NCBI GenBank assembly: GCA_037039925.1
Contig: JAXRKP010000358.1
Location: 152,501 to 216,500, forward strand
From: Doris montereyensis
Lineage: Eukaryota > Mollusca > Gastropoda > Nudibranchia > Dorididae
DNA length: 64,000 bases
Direction of reading: 5' to 3'
Program-made: the position numbers and the translations under genes
The notes under the pieces: model-generated
Databases searched by the model: none
The model's input: only the letters and a program-made list of their open reading frames with translations
Told to the model about the DNA's origin: nothing
In this document: positions 1 to 14,846 of the stretch, piece after piece
How the letters are laid out: every line of letters starts with the position of its first letter
Numbering within the stretch: position 1 is the first letter of the stretch

Positions 1-3000
1 ACAGACATAACTAAACACGTGACCACAAAGACATAACTAAAAGGGTGACCACAAAGACATAACTAAAGGGTGACCACAAAGACATAACTAAAAGTGACCA
101 CAAAGACATAATTAAAAGGGTGACCACAAAGACATAACTAAAAGGGTGACCACAAAGACATAACTTAAAACGTGACCACAAGACATAACTAAACAGGGTG
201 ACCACAAAGACATAACTAAAAGGGTGACCACAAAGATATAACTAAAAACGTGACCACAAAGACATAACTAAAAGGGTGACCACAAAGACATAACTAAAAG
301 GGTGACCATAAGTACATAACTAAAAGGGTGACCACAAAGGCATAATTAAAAACGTGACCACAAAGACGTAACTTAAAACGTGAACACAATGACATAACTA
401 GAAGCGTGACTACGAAAACATAACTAGACGCGTGACCACAAAGAAAGAAAGAAAACGTGACCACAAAGACAACGTGGTCACAAGGGTATTAGTGGAAGCG
501 TGACTACACATACAGTGTGACTATAAAGACATGAAAGAAAAACGTGACTACAAATGACAGCGTGGTTTCAAAGACATTACTAGAAGCGTGACTACACAGA
601 CAGTGTGATCATAAAGACATGACTAGAAGTGTGACTACAAATGTAGTGTGATCATATAGACGTGACTAGAAGTGTGACTATACAGACAGTGTGATCATAT
701 AGACATGACTAGAAGTGTTAATACACATACAGTATGATCATATAGACATGACTAGAAGTGTTAATACACAGACAGTGTGATCATATAGACATGACTAGAA
801 GTGTTAATACACAGACAGTGTGATCATATAGACATGACTAGAAGTGTTAATACACAGACAGTGTGATCATATAGACATGACTAGAAGTGTTAATACAGAC
901 AGACAGTGTGATCATATAGACATGACTAGAAGTGTTAATACACAGATAGTGTGATCATATAGACATGACTAGAAGTGTTAATACACAGACAGTGTGATCA
1001 TATAGACATGACTAGAAGTGTGACTATACAGACAGTGTGATCATACAGACATGACTGGAAGTGTGACTACACATACAGTGTGACTATAAAGACATGTGTG
1101 ACACAGAGTAGAAACGTGAAAACAAATATAGTCTGATTTCAAAGACATTAATGAGAAGTGTGACTACACAGACAGTGTGATCATATAGACATGACTGGAA
1201 GTGTGACTACACAGACAGTGTGATCATATAGACATGACTGGAAGTGTGACTACACAGACAGTGTGATCAGATAGACATGACTAGAAGTGTGACTACACAA
1301 CAGAATCACAGTGTGATCATATAGACATGAGTAGAAGTGTGACTACACAGACAGTGTGACTATAAAGATCACATGAGTAGAAGAGTGACTACAAATGATC
1401 ACAAAGTCTGATTTCACAGACATTAATAGAAGTGTGACTACACAGACAGTGATCATGAGTAAAAGTGATGATCACAAACATGAGTAAAAGGTGACTACAC
1501 AGACAGTGTGATCATATAGACTATGAAGAAGTGTGTGACTACACAGACAGTGTGATCATAAAATAGACATGAGTAGAAGTGTGACTACACAGACAGTGTG
1601 ATCATAAAGACATGAGTAGTGTGAAACGTGACTACACAGACAGTGTGATCACAAAGACATGAGTAGAAACTACAGGCAGTGTGACTACACAGTGACAGAG
1701 TGATCACCCAAACATGATCACAGGGATAGACAGTGTGATCATATAGACATGAAGTGTGACTACACAGACAGTGTGATCACAAAGACATGATGTATAAGCG
1801 TGACTACACAGACAGTGTGATCACATAGACATGAGTAGAAGCGTGACTACACAGACAGTGTGATCACAAAGACATGAGTAGAAGCGTGACTACACAGACA
1901 GTGTGATCATACAGACATGACTAGAAGCGTGACTACACAGACAGTGTGATCACTAGACATGAGGTGTACACAGACAGATCATATAGTGACTACACAGACA
2001 GTGTGATCATATAGACATGAGTAGAAGTTGACTACACAGAACAGTGTGATCACAAACATGAGTAGAAGATCCTGACTAGTGTGGCTACACAGACAGTGTG
2101 ATCACAAAGACATGAGTAGAAAGTGTGACTGTGACACAGACAGTGTGATCACACAGACATGAGTAGAAGTGAGAAGACAGTGGCAGACATGACTAAAAGT
2201 GTGACACACAGACAGTGTGATCACACAGACATGATCCTGGTAGAACACGACATGAGACTACACAGACAGTGTGATCACACAGAAATGAGTCTGGAGCCTG
2301 GCCTACATAGACAGAGTGATCACACAGACATGAGTAGGAGCATGACAACACAGACAGTGGGATCACCCAAACATGGGTAGAAGCCTGGTCTACACAGACA
2401 GTGTGATCAGACATACTTGACTAGAAGTGTGACTACACAGACGGTGTGATCAGACATACATGACTAGAAGTGTGGACTACACAGACAGTGTGATCAGACA
2501 GACATGACTAGAAGTGTGACTACACAGACAGTGTGATCAGACATACATGAGTAGAAGTGTGACTACACAGACGGTGTGATCGCAAATACATGAGTAGAAG
2601 ATTAACTACACAGACAGAGTAATTACAAAGACATGAATAGAAGATTGACTACACACAGTGTGATCACAAAGACATGAATACAAGATTGACTACACACACA
2701 GTGTGATCACAAAGACATGAATACAAGCATGACTACACAGACAGTGTGATCACAAAGACGTGAGTAGAAGATTGACTACACAGACAGTGTGATCACAAAG
2801 ACATGAATAGAAGCATGACTACACAGACAGTGTGATCACAAAGACGTGAGTAGAAAATTAACTACACACACAGTGTGATCAAAAATACATGAGTAGAAGA
2901 TTAACTACACAGACAGTGTGATCACAAATACATGAGTAGAAGATTAACTACACAGACAGTGTGATCACAAAGACGTAAGTAGAAGATTAACTACACAGAC

Positions 3001-6000
3001 AGTGTGATCACAAATACATGAGTAGAAGATTAACTACACAGACAGTGCTGATCACAAATACATGAGTAGAAGATGGACTACACAGACAGTGTGATCACAA
3101 ATACATGAGTAGAAGATTAACTACACAGACAGTGTGATCACAAAGACGAGAGTAGAAGATTAACTACACAGACAGTGTGATCACAAAGACAGAGTAGAAG
3201 ATTAACTACACAGACAGTGTGATCACAAATACGTGAATAGAAGATTAACTACACAGACAGTGTGATCACAAATACATGAGTAGAAGATTAACTACACAGA
3301 CAGTGTGATCAAAAATACATGAGTAGAAGATTAACTAAACAGACAGTGTGATCACAAATACATGAGTAGAAGATTAACTACACAGACAGTGTGATCACAA
3401 ATACATGAGTAAAAGATTAACTACACATACAGTGTGATCACAAATACATGAGTAGAAGCGTGGACTACACAGACAGTGTGATCACAAATACATGAGTATA
3501 AGATTAACTACACATACAATGTGATCACAAATACATGAGTATAAGATTAATACATACAGTGTGATCACAAATACATGAGTAGAAGATTGACTACACAGAC
3601 AGTGTGAACACAAATACATGAGTAGAAGATTAACTACACAGACAGTGTGCTCACAAAGACGTGAGTAGAAGATTAACTACACAGACAGTGTGATCACAAA
3701 TACATGAGTAGAAGATTAACTACACAGACAGTGTGATCACAAAGACATGAGTAGAAGCGTGGACTACATAGACAGTGTGCTCACAAAGACATGTGTAGAC
3801 GCGTGAATACATAGAAAGTGTGATCACAAAGACATGTGTAGAAACGTCACTACACAGACAGTGTGATCACAAAGACATGTGTAGAAGCGTGACTACACAG
3901 ACCGTGTGATCACACAGACATGAGTAGAAGCCTGAAGCCGTGATCATCCAATCTAAAGTCAGTACAGAAAGTGATCACACAAACATGAGTAGAAGTCTGG
4001 CCTACAAAGAAAGTGTAATCACACAGACATGAGTAGAAGTGTGGACTTCACAGACAGTGTTATCACACAGACATGAGTATAAGCCTGGCCTACACAGACA
4101 GTGTGATCATACAGACATAGGTAGAAGCGTTATTGCACAGACAGTGCGATCACCCAGAATTGAGTAGAAGCGTGGACCACAGATTTTGTGATCACCCAGA
4201 CATGTGTAGAAGCGTGACTACACAGACCAGACATGAGTAGAAGCATCACTACAAGGACAATGTAATCACGCATACATGATTGGAAGTGTGACTACACAGA
4301 CAGTCTGATCACAAAGACTTGAGTAGAAGTGTGGCTGCACAGACAGTGTGATCACAAAGACATGAGCACAATGAGTGTAATCACACAGACATGAGTAGAA
4401 GCATGACTATGAACTATAAAGACAGTATGATTCCAAAGTTATAACTATAAACATGACTATAAGGACTGTGTGATCACAAAGACATAAGTAGAAGCGTGAA
4501 TACAAAGACATGAGTAGAAGATGACTACAAAGGCATGAGTAGAAAGATGACTACAAAGACATGAGTAGAAATATGACTACAAAGGCATGAGTAGAAAGAT
4601 GACTACAAAGACATGAGTAGAAATGTGACTACAAAGGCATGAGTAGAAAGATGACTACAAAGGCATTAGTAGACATGTGACTACAAAGGCATGAGTAGAA
4701 ATGTGACTACAAAGGTATTAGTAGAAATGTGACTACAAAAGCATGAGTAGAAATGTGACTACAAATGCATGAGTAGAAATGTGACTACAAAGGCATGAGT
4801 AGAAGATGACTACAAAGGACATGAGTAGAAATGTGACTACAAAGGCATTAGTAGAAATGTGACTACAAAGGTATGAGTAGAAGCGTGACTACAAAGGCAT
4901 GAGTAGAAGCGTGACTACAAAGGCATTAGTAGAAATGTGACTACAAAGACATGAGTAGAATGACTACAAAGGCATGAGTAGAAGTACAAAGACATTAATA
5001 GACATGTGACTACAAAGGCATGAGTAGAAAGATGACTACAAAGACATTAGTAGACATGTGACTACAAAGGCATGAGTAGAAGTACAAAGACATTAGTAGA
5101 CATGTGACTACAAAGGCATGAGTAGAAGTAGAAGTGTGACTACAAAGGCATTAGTAGACATGTGACTACAAAGGCATGAGTAGAAGCGTGACTACAAAGA
5201 CATTAGTAGACATGTGACTACAAAGGCATGAGTAGAAGCGAAGTGTGACTACAAAGGCATTAGTAGACATGTGACTACAAAGGCATGAGTAGAAGTGACT
5301 ACAAAGGCATGATTAGTAGAAATGTGACTACAAAGGCATGAGTAGAAATGTGACTACAAAGGCATTAGTAGAAAGTGACTACAAAGGCATGAGTAGAAGT
5401 GTGACTACAAAGGCATGAGTAGAAAGATGATTACAAAGGCATGAGTAGAAAGATGACTACAAAGGCATGAGTAGAAATATGACTACAAAGTCATGAGTAG
5501 AAGCGTGACTACAAAGGTATTAGTAGAAATGTGACTACAAAGGCATGAGTAGAAATGTGACTACAAAGGCAGGAGTAGAAGCATGACTACAAAGGCATGA
5601 GTAGAAATGTGACTACAAAGGCATGAATAGAAATGTGACTACAAAGGCATGAGTAGAAATGTGACTACAAAGGCATGAGTAGAAGTGACTACAAAGGCAT
5701 GAGTAGAAATATGACTACAAAGGCATGAGTAGAAGTGACTACAAAGACATGAGTGTGACTACAAAGACATGAGTAGAAGTGACTACAAAGACATGAGTAG
5801 AAGTGTGACTACAAAGACATGAGTAGAAGCATGACTACAAAGACATGAGTAGAAGCGTGACTACAAAGGCATGAGTAGAAGTAAGTGTGACTACAAAGAC
5901 ATGAGTAGAAGCGTGACTACAAAGACATGAGTGACTGACTACAAAGACATGAGTAGAAGCGTGACTACAAAGACATGAGTAAAAGCCTGACTACAAAGAA

Positions 6001-9000
6001 TGAGTAGAAATGTGACTACAAAGACATGAGTAGAAATGTGACTACAAAGGCATGAGTAGAAATATGACTACAAAGGCATGAGTAGAAATGACTACAAAGA
6101 CATGAGTAGAAATGACTACAAAGACATGAGTAGAAATGACTACAAAGACATGAGAAATGTGACTAGAAAGACATGAGTAGAAATGTGACTACAAAGACAT
6201 GAGTAGAAGTGACTACAAAGACATGAGTAAAAGTGACTACAAAGACATGAGTATAAGAAAGTGACTACAAAGGCATGAGTAGAAAGATGACTACAAAGGC
6301 ATGAGTAGAAGCGTGACTACAAAGACATGAGTAGAAATGTGACTACAAAGACATGAGTAGAAATATGACTACAAAGGCATGAGTAGAAATGTGACACAAA
6401 GGCATGAGTAGAAAGACTACAAAGACATGAGTAGTGTGACTACAAAGGCATGAGAGAAGACTACAAAGGCATGAGTACAAAGGTGACTACAAAGGCATGA
6501 GTAGAAGTGTACAAAGACACGAGTAGAAGCGTGACTACAAAGACATGAGTAGAAGCGTGACTACAAAGACATGAGTAGAAGCGTGACTAGAAGGTGTGAC
6601 TACAAAGACATGAGTAGAAGCGTGTACAAAGACACGAGTAGAAGCGTGACTACAAAGACATGAGTAGAAGCGTGACTACAAAGACATGAGTAGAAACGTG
6701 ACTACAAAGGCATGAGTAGAAGCGTGACTACAAAGACACGAGTAGAAGGACTACAAAGACACGAGTAGAAGTGACTACAAAGACACGAGTAGAAGCGTGA
6801 CTACAAAGACATGAGTAGAAGTGTGACTACAAAGGCATGAGTAGAAGTGACTACAAAGACATGAGTAGAAATGTGACTACAAAGGATTAGTAGAAATGTC
6901 ACTACAAAGGTATGAGTATTAAAGTGAGACTACAAAGTCATGAGTAGAAGTAACTATAAAGGAATGAGTAGAAATATGACTACAAAGGCATGAGTAGAAG
7001 CGTGACTAGAAGGCATGAGTAGAAACGTGACAACAAAGGCATGAGTAGAAGATAAGATCATGAAGACATGAGTAGAAGCGTGACAACAAAGGCATGAGTA
7101 GAAGATAGTGTGATCATGAAGACATGAGTAGAAACGTGACAACAAAGGCATGAGTAGAAGATAGTGTGATTATGAAGACATGAGTAGAAGTGTGACTACA
7201 AAGGCATGAGTATAAGTGTGAATACAAAGGCATGATAGAAGTAAAAGTGGGACTACAAAGGCATGAGTAGAAGTAGAAGTGGGACTACAAAGGCATGAGT
7301 AGAAGTAGAAGGACTACAAAGGCATGAGTAGAAGTGGGACTACAAAGACATGAGTGGGACTACAAAGACATGAGTAGAAGTGGACTACAAAGACATGAGA
7401 GAAGTGGGACTACAAAGACATGAGTAGAAGACTACAAAGTGAGAGAAGTGGGACTACAAAGACATGAGTAGAATGGGAGTACAAAGACATGTAGAAGTGG
7501 GACTACAAAGGCATGAGTAGAAGTAGAAGTAGGACTACAAAGACATGAGTAGAAGTGGGACTACAAAGACATGACTAGAAGTGGGACTACAAAGACATGA
7601 GTAGAAGTGGGACTACAAAGACATGAGTAGAAGTGGGACTACAAAGACATGACTAGAAGTGGGACTACAAAGACATGACTAGAAGTAGGACTACAAAGGC
7701 ATGAGTAGAAGTGGGACTACAAAGACATGACTAGAAGTGGGACTACAAAGGCATGAGTAGAAGTAGAAGTAGAAGTGGGACTACAAAGGCATGAGTAGAG
7801 AGTAGAAGTAGAAGTGACTACAAAGGTATTAGTAGAAATGTGACTACAAAGGCATGAGTAGAAATGACTACAAAGACATGAGTAGAAGCGTGACTACAAA
7901 GGTATTAGTAGAAATGTGACTACAAAGGCATGAGTAGAAATGTGACTACAAAGGCATGAGTAGAAGTGGGACTACAAAGGCATGAGTAGAAATGTGACTA
8001 CAAAGGCATGAGTAGAAATGTGACTACAAAGACATGAGTAGAAATGTGACTACAAAGGCATGAGTAGAAGCGTGACTACAAAGGCATGAGTAGAAATATG
8101 ATTACAAAGGCATGAGTAGAAATGTGACTACAAAGGCATGAGTAGAAATGTGACTACAAAGGCATGAGTAGAAATATGACTACAGAGGCATGAGTAAAAG
8201 TGTGACTACAAAGGCATGAGTAGAAATGTGACTACAAAGGCATGAGTAGAAGTGGGACTACAAAGGCATGAGTAGAAATATGACTACAAAGGCATGAGTA
8301 GAAATGTGACTACAAAGACATGAGTAGAAATGTGACTACAAAGACATGAGTAGAAATGTGACTACAGAGGCATGAGTAAAAGCGTGACTACAAAGACATG
8401 AGTAAAAGTGGGACTACAAAGACATGAGTAAAAGATAGTGTGATCATGAAGACATGAGTAAAAAAGTGGGACTACAAAGGCATGAGTAGAAGATAGTGTG
8501 ATCATGAAGACATGAGTAGAAGTGGGACTACAAAAGCATGAGTGTGATCATGAAGACATGAGTGACATAGAAGATAGTGTGATCATGAAGTGAGAAGAAG
8601 TGATCATGAAGACATGAGTAGAAGATAGATCATAAAGACATGATAGAAGCGTGAATACAAGGACATGAGTAGAAATGTGACTACAAGATAGTGTGATCAT
8701 GAAGACATGAGTAGAAGATAGTGTGATCATAAAGACATGAGTAGAAGCGTGAATACAAGGACATGAGTAGAAATGTGACTACAAAGATAGTGCGATCATG
8801 AAGACATGAGTAGACGCGTGACTACAAAGATACGATCATGAAGACATGATAGACGGCGTGACTACAAAGATAGTGCGATCACGAAGAATGAGTAGATGCG
8901 TTGACTACAAAGATAGATCATGAAGACATGAGTAGACGTGACTACAAAGATAGTGTGATCAAGAGATGAGAAATGTGACTACAAAGATAGTGCGATCATG

Positions 9001-9748
9001 AAGACATGAGTAGACGCGTGACTACAAAGATAGTGTGATCATGAAGACATGAGTAGACGTGACTACAAAGATAGTGCGATCATGAAGACATGAGTAGATG
9101 CGTGACTACAAAGATAGTGCGATCACGAAGACATGAGTAGACATACAAAGATAGTGAAGACATGAGTAGACGTGTGACTACAAAGATAGTGTGATGAAGA
9201 CATGAGTAGAAAGACTATAAAGATAGTGCGATCATGAAGACATGAGTAGACGCTGACTACAAAGATAGTGCGATCATGAAGACATGAGTAGACGCGTGAC
9301 TACAAAGACATGAGTAGATGCGATCACAAAGAAGACATGAGTGAGTAGACGTGTGACTACAAAGATAGTGCGATCATGAAGACATGAGTAGACGCGTGAC
9401 TACAAAGACAGTGCGATCACAAAGACATGAGTAGACATGAGTAGAAGTGACTACAAAAAGATAGTCATGAAGACATGAGTAGAAGTGTGACTACAAAGAT
9501 AGTGCGATCACAAAGAAGACATGAGTAGACGCGTGACTACAAAGATAGTGCGATCACGAAGACATGAGTAGACGCGTAGATCACGAAGATAGTGCGATCA
9601 CAAAGACATGAGTAGACGCGTGACTACAAAGATAGTGCGATCACGAAGACATGAGTAGACGTGTGACTACAAAGATACGATCACGAAGACATGAGTAGAC
9701 GTGTGACTACAAAGATAGTGCGATCACGAAGACATGATTGACTACAAA
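1..9748. repeat. Large hierarchical tandem satellite array (26-bp and 43-bp units)
   Basis: A continuous tandem array runs from the left edge to about 9748, where unique sequence starts. The basic unit is 26 bp: GTGACTACAAAG followed by ACATGAGTAGAAGC. A 43-bp version carries a 17-bp insertion (ATAGTGCGATCACGAAG or similar) after the first 12 bases, itself a diverged partial copy of the first half. Blocks alternate: 26-bp units with GTGACCACAAAG to about 470, 43-bp units from about 470 to 4490, 26-bp units from about 4490 to 8420, and 43-bp units from about 8420 to 9745. Many 43-bp units contain the palindrome GTGATCAC. Short open frames inside are by-products of periodicity. Total array length is unknown because it begins outside the window. 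Confidence 0.97.
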
Positions 9749-10144
9749 GTACATTGTGAAGAAAGCATTTTGTCATCCTCTGATAAATTATACAGAAATT
9801 TTATTTTTTATATTTCGGAGTGGCCTGGATTTTTGTCTGGCCCTAAGGTACATGTCTTGATTGCCAAATGATTAATCAGGCACCGGTTTCTGTGAAGTTT
9901 TTGCTGCATTGGAATAATAATGTTTTTGTCTCCGTATTGTTGCCATTGTAAAACAAATCAAATAATTCGAAAGCGCAAGTGTTCATGTTATCCACCATTA
10001 TATTCCGTCAAAGCCTCGCCGTTCACTTGACATCCTCGTCGGTTCACAACAAACTAGCCTGCCCACCAACATAAAAAACCCACACATAAGCAAGTCAAGT
10101 AATGGTCAAGGATAAGTCCCACTGATAATCATTTACAACAACCA

Positions 10145-10475
10145 TATAAGGAGGGGGAACCCAGTAGTCCAGAAGCAAAGTGTCGGCCCCTGAAGCCAAA
10201 GGTCGTGAATTCAAACCCAACAAATGGTTGAAACATGTTCTCAAATTCCTGCGTAGTAAAAATTACCCCCTGATCCAGGTAGGTGGATCAACACGTAGTC
10301 CCATCGCAGACAGACGATCAAAGGAGGTCCCATGTGCAGATCACAATACTCTGTGCACGTTAAAGATCCATTGGCTGTTTACTGGGTAGTCCGGGCAAAA
10401 TTAAAAAATCCAACCAAAATACCGAGATCATCTTAGTTGTGGATATGGGTAAATCAAATAAAATCAAAAGTCACC
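10145..10475 (+). mobile_element. tRNA-derived SINE, family S2 (+ copy)
   Basis: The body and tail match, in reverse complement, the element at 59800-60100. Shared blocks include GTGGATCAACACGTAGTCCC, AGGAGGTCCCATGTGC, GGCTGTTTACTGGGTAGTCC and a tail ending TTAGTTGTGGATATGGGTAA. The 5' part looks like a decayed tRNA head, with GTGAATTCAAACCC where box B would be. The tail alone recurs at 34115-34150. Confidence 0.7.
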
Positions 10476-13400
10476 ATTTTAGTCATGACAGTCCTTGCAA
10501 CGGCATACTGTTGTTACTCTCATTTTCAGTTTTCTGAGATTGAACTTAATCATGTTATGGATGAATTTGAAGTAAATAATGATAATTAAAGCAACAAAAA
10601 TAAGAATAATCTCAACTCTTTAATGGACAATTTCGTGGATTGTTTTGGCAAATATCCTGACCATATTTCCTCTGTCGAGAAAACAATCAAAAAGTGATTC
10701 TGAAGAGGGGAGGGGGGGGGTAGGGAAAATAATTGTAAATGATATTACATTTGTATTATGCAAGATCTTAGAATTTTGAAATGACAGGATGAGTTACGTG
10801 ATGACAAATTTGGAATACTAAAAGAATGAATAAGGTACAAAAGAATTTGACAGAGAAAAAAATATCCAAAGGAAGGGAATACATAACAATATCTCATTTT
10901 AAGGAAAGATGTTTGGGGCCTTTTCAAAATGTGCTCGATTGGTGTTTAGACCACTAATTTTCAGACACCTTGTGTGTTGACATCAACATTGGATTTGGGT
11001 AATCTTACATAAAGTGGCGAGCCACATGATCAAAGAAAACAGACACCTAGAAATTGCTTCTGAATGTACTCAAGAATTGTATATATCTCTTTTTTATGAA
11101 GAAAAGAAGTGGAGAGAAGCCAATGATGGGAAAAACTTCGGAGGCCAAACGTCTTGAAAGATTTTACAGAGTAGAAAAAAAGGAATGGGTGGATGTGTTT
11201 TTGTGTTTAAAAAAAAAGACATTAAAGAAGTATTGTCGTTTATACTTATACATCTAGCACTAGCATTTTTGTTGAAGAAAAATACATGGGACTTCAGCAA
11301 GATCGACCAATCATATTTTAAGAATAAAACAGAGTGAATTCCTTGCTTTACTTTTTTCGTATTTTTGTTTCTAATAGATAGATCTAGTCTAGTCAGCCAA
11401 TCATTGGCCACAGAATTGTTTGGCGCGTTAGTCTCGACTGTGGAAGTCGAAGATCACGAATAGGCCTACTACAGTAAGGTGTGATAAGAACGACATTAAA
11501 TTTGCAAGAAAATTGTGATTATAATCATCAAAGAATTTGCACCTTTATGATTTGAAATCATTCTAATTCCAGTTAGGTAAACACTGCATGTCCTGTCAAT
11601 TATGTAGGATAGAGTTTGATCTATCTAGATCTAGACAGCTCTACGTCTAGCTCTAGATCTATCGATCTCGGACAATCCTTTTTAAATGGAAAGTGACTGA
11701 CTTTCGACTTTCGTTTGTTCAGAGACCTTTGTTTGACCATCATATTAGATCTATTATCTTGCGATAATCGCACTTTAGCACCGCCAACATTCCACACTTA
11801 GTTTAACTTGATACTAGGTCTAGATCTAGCTTGTCCAAACGGCCCAGTTTTTCCGTTCACCAAAGTGTGTCAGATTTTGCTAATTTTTGGGAACTTCCAT
11901 CGGCAGCGTACCACCCAAGGAAGGGACATAATAAAGAAGAAAATTTGTCGTCCACTGCTTAGGTCAGCTGAATGAAGAGTAGCATCAGCATATGCCAAGA
12001 TTGCATCATCTTGACAATAGCTTGCTTGGCGGGGTAAGCTTTGGCTATGATTTAACCCAAGTAGAGCTTGCGGTGTTACTGGAAGTGACCTTACAGTGAG
12101 GATTGCTCCAACCATTTGCATGACAAAATGAGTGTGTATAACGGTTGAAGCTAGGATTAAGACTTATTTTAAACGATGAGTTTACGTTTACAGATGATAA
12201 AGGCTGCCGTTATTCTCAGCCGGGCAACATATTATATTACGTACTTTTATGTAGATACTTATTTTTAATTTAAGCTAGATCTGGACTTAATCTAGAGAGA
12301 CCTACCGGTAGTAGTATGATGATATTTTAGCATTACTGCCCCTGACTTTTTCTTATTTAGCTGAGGTGTTTTATTTATGTTTATTGCTGTTTTGTTTATG
12401 TTTATTGCTGTTTTGTTTTGGTAAGTCTTTTTAATTACCGTACAATAATGTACGTCATGGTTTCCTGTACGTTGTTTTCTTTTTTATTTTTTTAATTACA
12501 ATGTACGCGATGGTGTCCTCAACGTTTTTGTTTATGTTCATTTTCTTTCCTTATTAGTATATTAGACATCTAATTAAAACTATTATTAATAGTATAGCCT
12601 GGTCTGGGTTTGTTTTTTGTTCTTTTTGCCCTTTGCGCCCCCTCCCCTGGGTTTACGGGCGGTTTGGACAACCTAATAGTACTAATAGTTGTAATACTAG
12701 TAACTAGTAGTAGTAATACTAATACTACTGGTATAGTAATTGAGTCAGTCAGTAGTTAGTACAAAACTCATCTTCACGGGTGACTGAGCCAGCCTCGCCT
12801 CAAGGCACTTTTTTTGCGTCACGCTCTCTCTCACATCGTGGAAGGTCTATTATTACTATACTATAATAATACTAATACTAGAATTACGTAGAACTCACTT
12901 CTAATTGTGGTTGATCTGACGAGGAGAAACTGACCTTTCCATTAATTGATGTGTAGGCCTAACTGTAACTGGGTCAATTGTGCTGGCCCCCTCTCCTTCC
13001 TACAGTAGTAGGCTACTACTACTACTTAGTAAGTATTTGTCAAAAATTATCTTACAGTTACATGTCAGACAAATTTGGTATCAAACTGTGCAGGATGACA
13101 ATTTCTATCCTAATCCAATGGATCAGACTATCATGTCAGTTGCAGTTTTATTGTTTCCGGGAGGAAAAATACTTCAGCTTCAATCAACCCTATTGGTTAT
13201 AGTTTTACACGGTTGGAAAGGGCTTGAATGGAACTGTCAGCTGGTGTCTGTTATTGTTATGTTACAGTACTACATTTACAATGCATAGAGGGAGAGGGGG
13301 TGAATTATGTTGAAAATAGCGATATCGCATGCCTCGCCTGTCGACGCACTGGGTTTACAGGCGGTTTGGACAACCTAATATTCTAATAATAATAATAATA

Positions 13401-13854
13401 GATCTAATTGTGTCTACTCATACGTCATAGCAAGCTCGACACTGCGGAGAGAGAGAGAAAGAAATAACAGTACCGTAGCCTCAAGACCAACAATATGGAA
13501 AATGAAATGTGAACATTATTTTGGAAAACAAGTGCAATTTTATTATTTTTATTGCAATGCAAATCATTTTTAACAATAACGATGCAACCAACAATAACAA
13601 AAGTATTAAAAGACATAAATGAACCACGGTCCAAAAAGTGCCATAAAGCCCATAGAAAGTAAAACATCAATTTCCCCACTCAAAATCATATATATGCACG
13701 TTAATCGTCATTGATTTCAATTGACTGATCGCACACATCTTGCCACAACAAAGGTTCAGGTGGAAAGACAATGGAAGGCGAAAAAACGCGGGATTTCTAG
13801 TAGGCAAAAATCGGATGACTAGGAACAAAATCGAACCAGAATGAAATAAACCGG

Positions 13855-14350
13855 AAGTATGAGAATACACCCGGCTGAGAATAATGCCCCGCTTATTCTC
13901 ACCCGGGCTGAGAATAATCACTTAACCCTCGTAGCGATCGCCATTTTTCCAGGCGTGCGGGGTTGCCACTGCCGCTTGTTTCGAAAAATGAGGGCGCGGC
14001 AGAGGAAAATCCGATATTTGTGTCAGAACAATCGCGGATATTACTGTTATGAAGGATATTGTACATATGGCAGGTTTCACAAAACAAAGTGGTTATTTAG
14101 ACCTGGGTCCCAATAACACCCACACTATTCGGACACGCTTAGGCCTATTGGGACACATAACTGAAAATTCTAGGTCCAATGCCAGTGACATAATGTTACG
14201 CGAACTACACGGGTCCGTCGACCGAGGTTTCCCTGGCGTTTATTTAGTCACGTAACGCTTGGGCATCTGGTTTGGAGAGTTCCCTGATTTTTCCCTAGTT
14301 CTCAATAAGATGTGGAGTCCAGATGACTCGCGCGTTCTGGATCGTATGGA
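13855..14350. promoter_or_regulatory. CpG-richer patch, candidate SUV39H promoter or 5' exon region
   Basis: This stretch has clearly more CpG dinucleotides and higher GC than its AT-rich surroundings (for example around 13930-14000 and 14200-14350). It lies 2.4 kb upstream of the first SUV39H coding exon, which has a splice acceptor and so needs an upstream 5' exon. No TATA box or transcript evidence is visible. It also contains copies of a motif related to CCCGGGCTGAGAATAA, so it could instead be part of a repeat. Confidence 0.25.
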
Positions 14351-14774
14351 TGGATGAAAACCGATGCTTTTTTGTCCCGTTTTTTTGTAAAATTCTGTGA
14401 TTGTACGCCTTTGTACTATCTTTATTACGTGTTGTGAGTTTATCGTGTACTATTCTGTTGTTCGGTAAACTTCACGACTTATATAACGAGTGAAGATATT
14501 TGCCAATAGAGAGAGATGGAGGGAGAGAAAAAGAGGTGGTTAGAGAAAGGAATGCATCAGCCATCACTGAAAAAGAAAGCACTTTTGACGACAATGGTTC
14601 AGGTGTTTCTTCTTCTCTACTGTATAAGAAACCTGGCAATCCTATTAAATTATTATATACTACAATAGACTTTTCACATGCAGTACGCCTGCATTGTCTT
14701 GTCAATGATTGTTTATTTTCTATTTGATTAGTCTAATATTGAGTTTCTCCCTTATGTCATTGTGATACTGAACA

Positions 14775-14846
14775 TTGCGTTTTTGTTATAGTACAACGCC
14801 AAGTTATCACTGGCACAACAGTTTGCGGTATAACAAGGTTTGAGTG
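14775..14846 (-). mobile_element. Terminal fragment of the 19.1-kb-type TIR element
   Basis: The reverse complement begins with CACTCAAACCTTGTTATACC and continues with GCAAACTGTTGTGCCA. It matches the left end of the element at 19140-19746 over about 60 bases. A TA dinucleotide follows at 14847-14848. No matching second end was found nearby, so this looks truncated. Confidence 0.6.

Noticed and set aside
1..9748. Short open frames inside the satellite
   Set aside because: They follow the repeat period, shift frame constantly and have no family resemblance.
1..9748. CRISPR-like array
   Set aside because: Spacers are not unique; the whole unit repeats, and the genome is eukaryotic.
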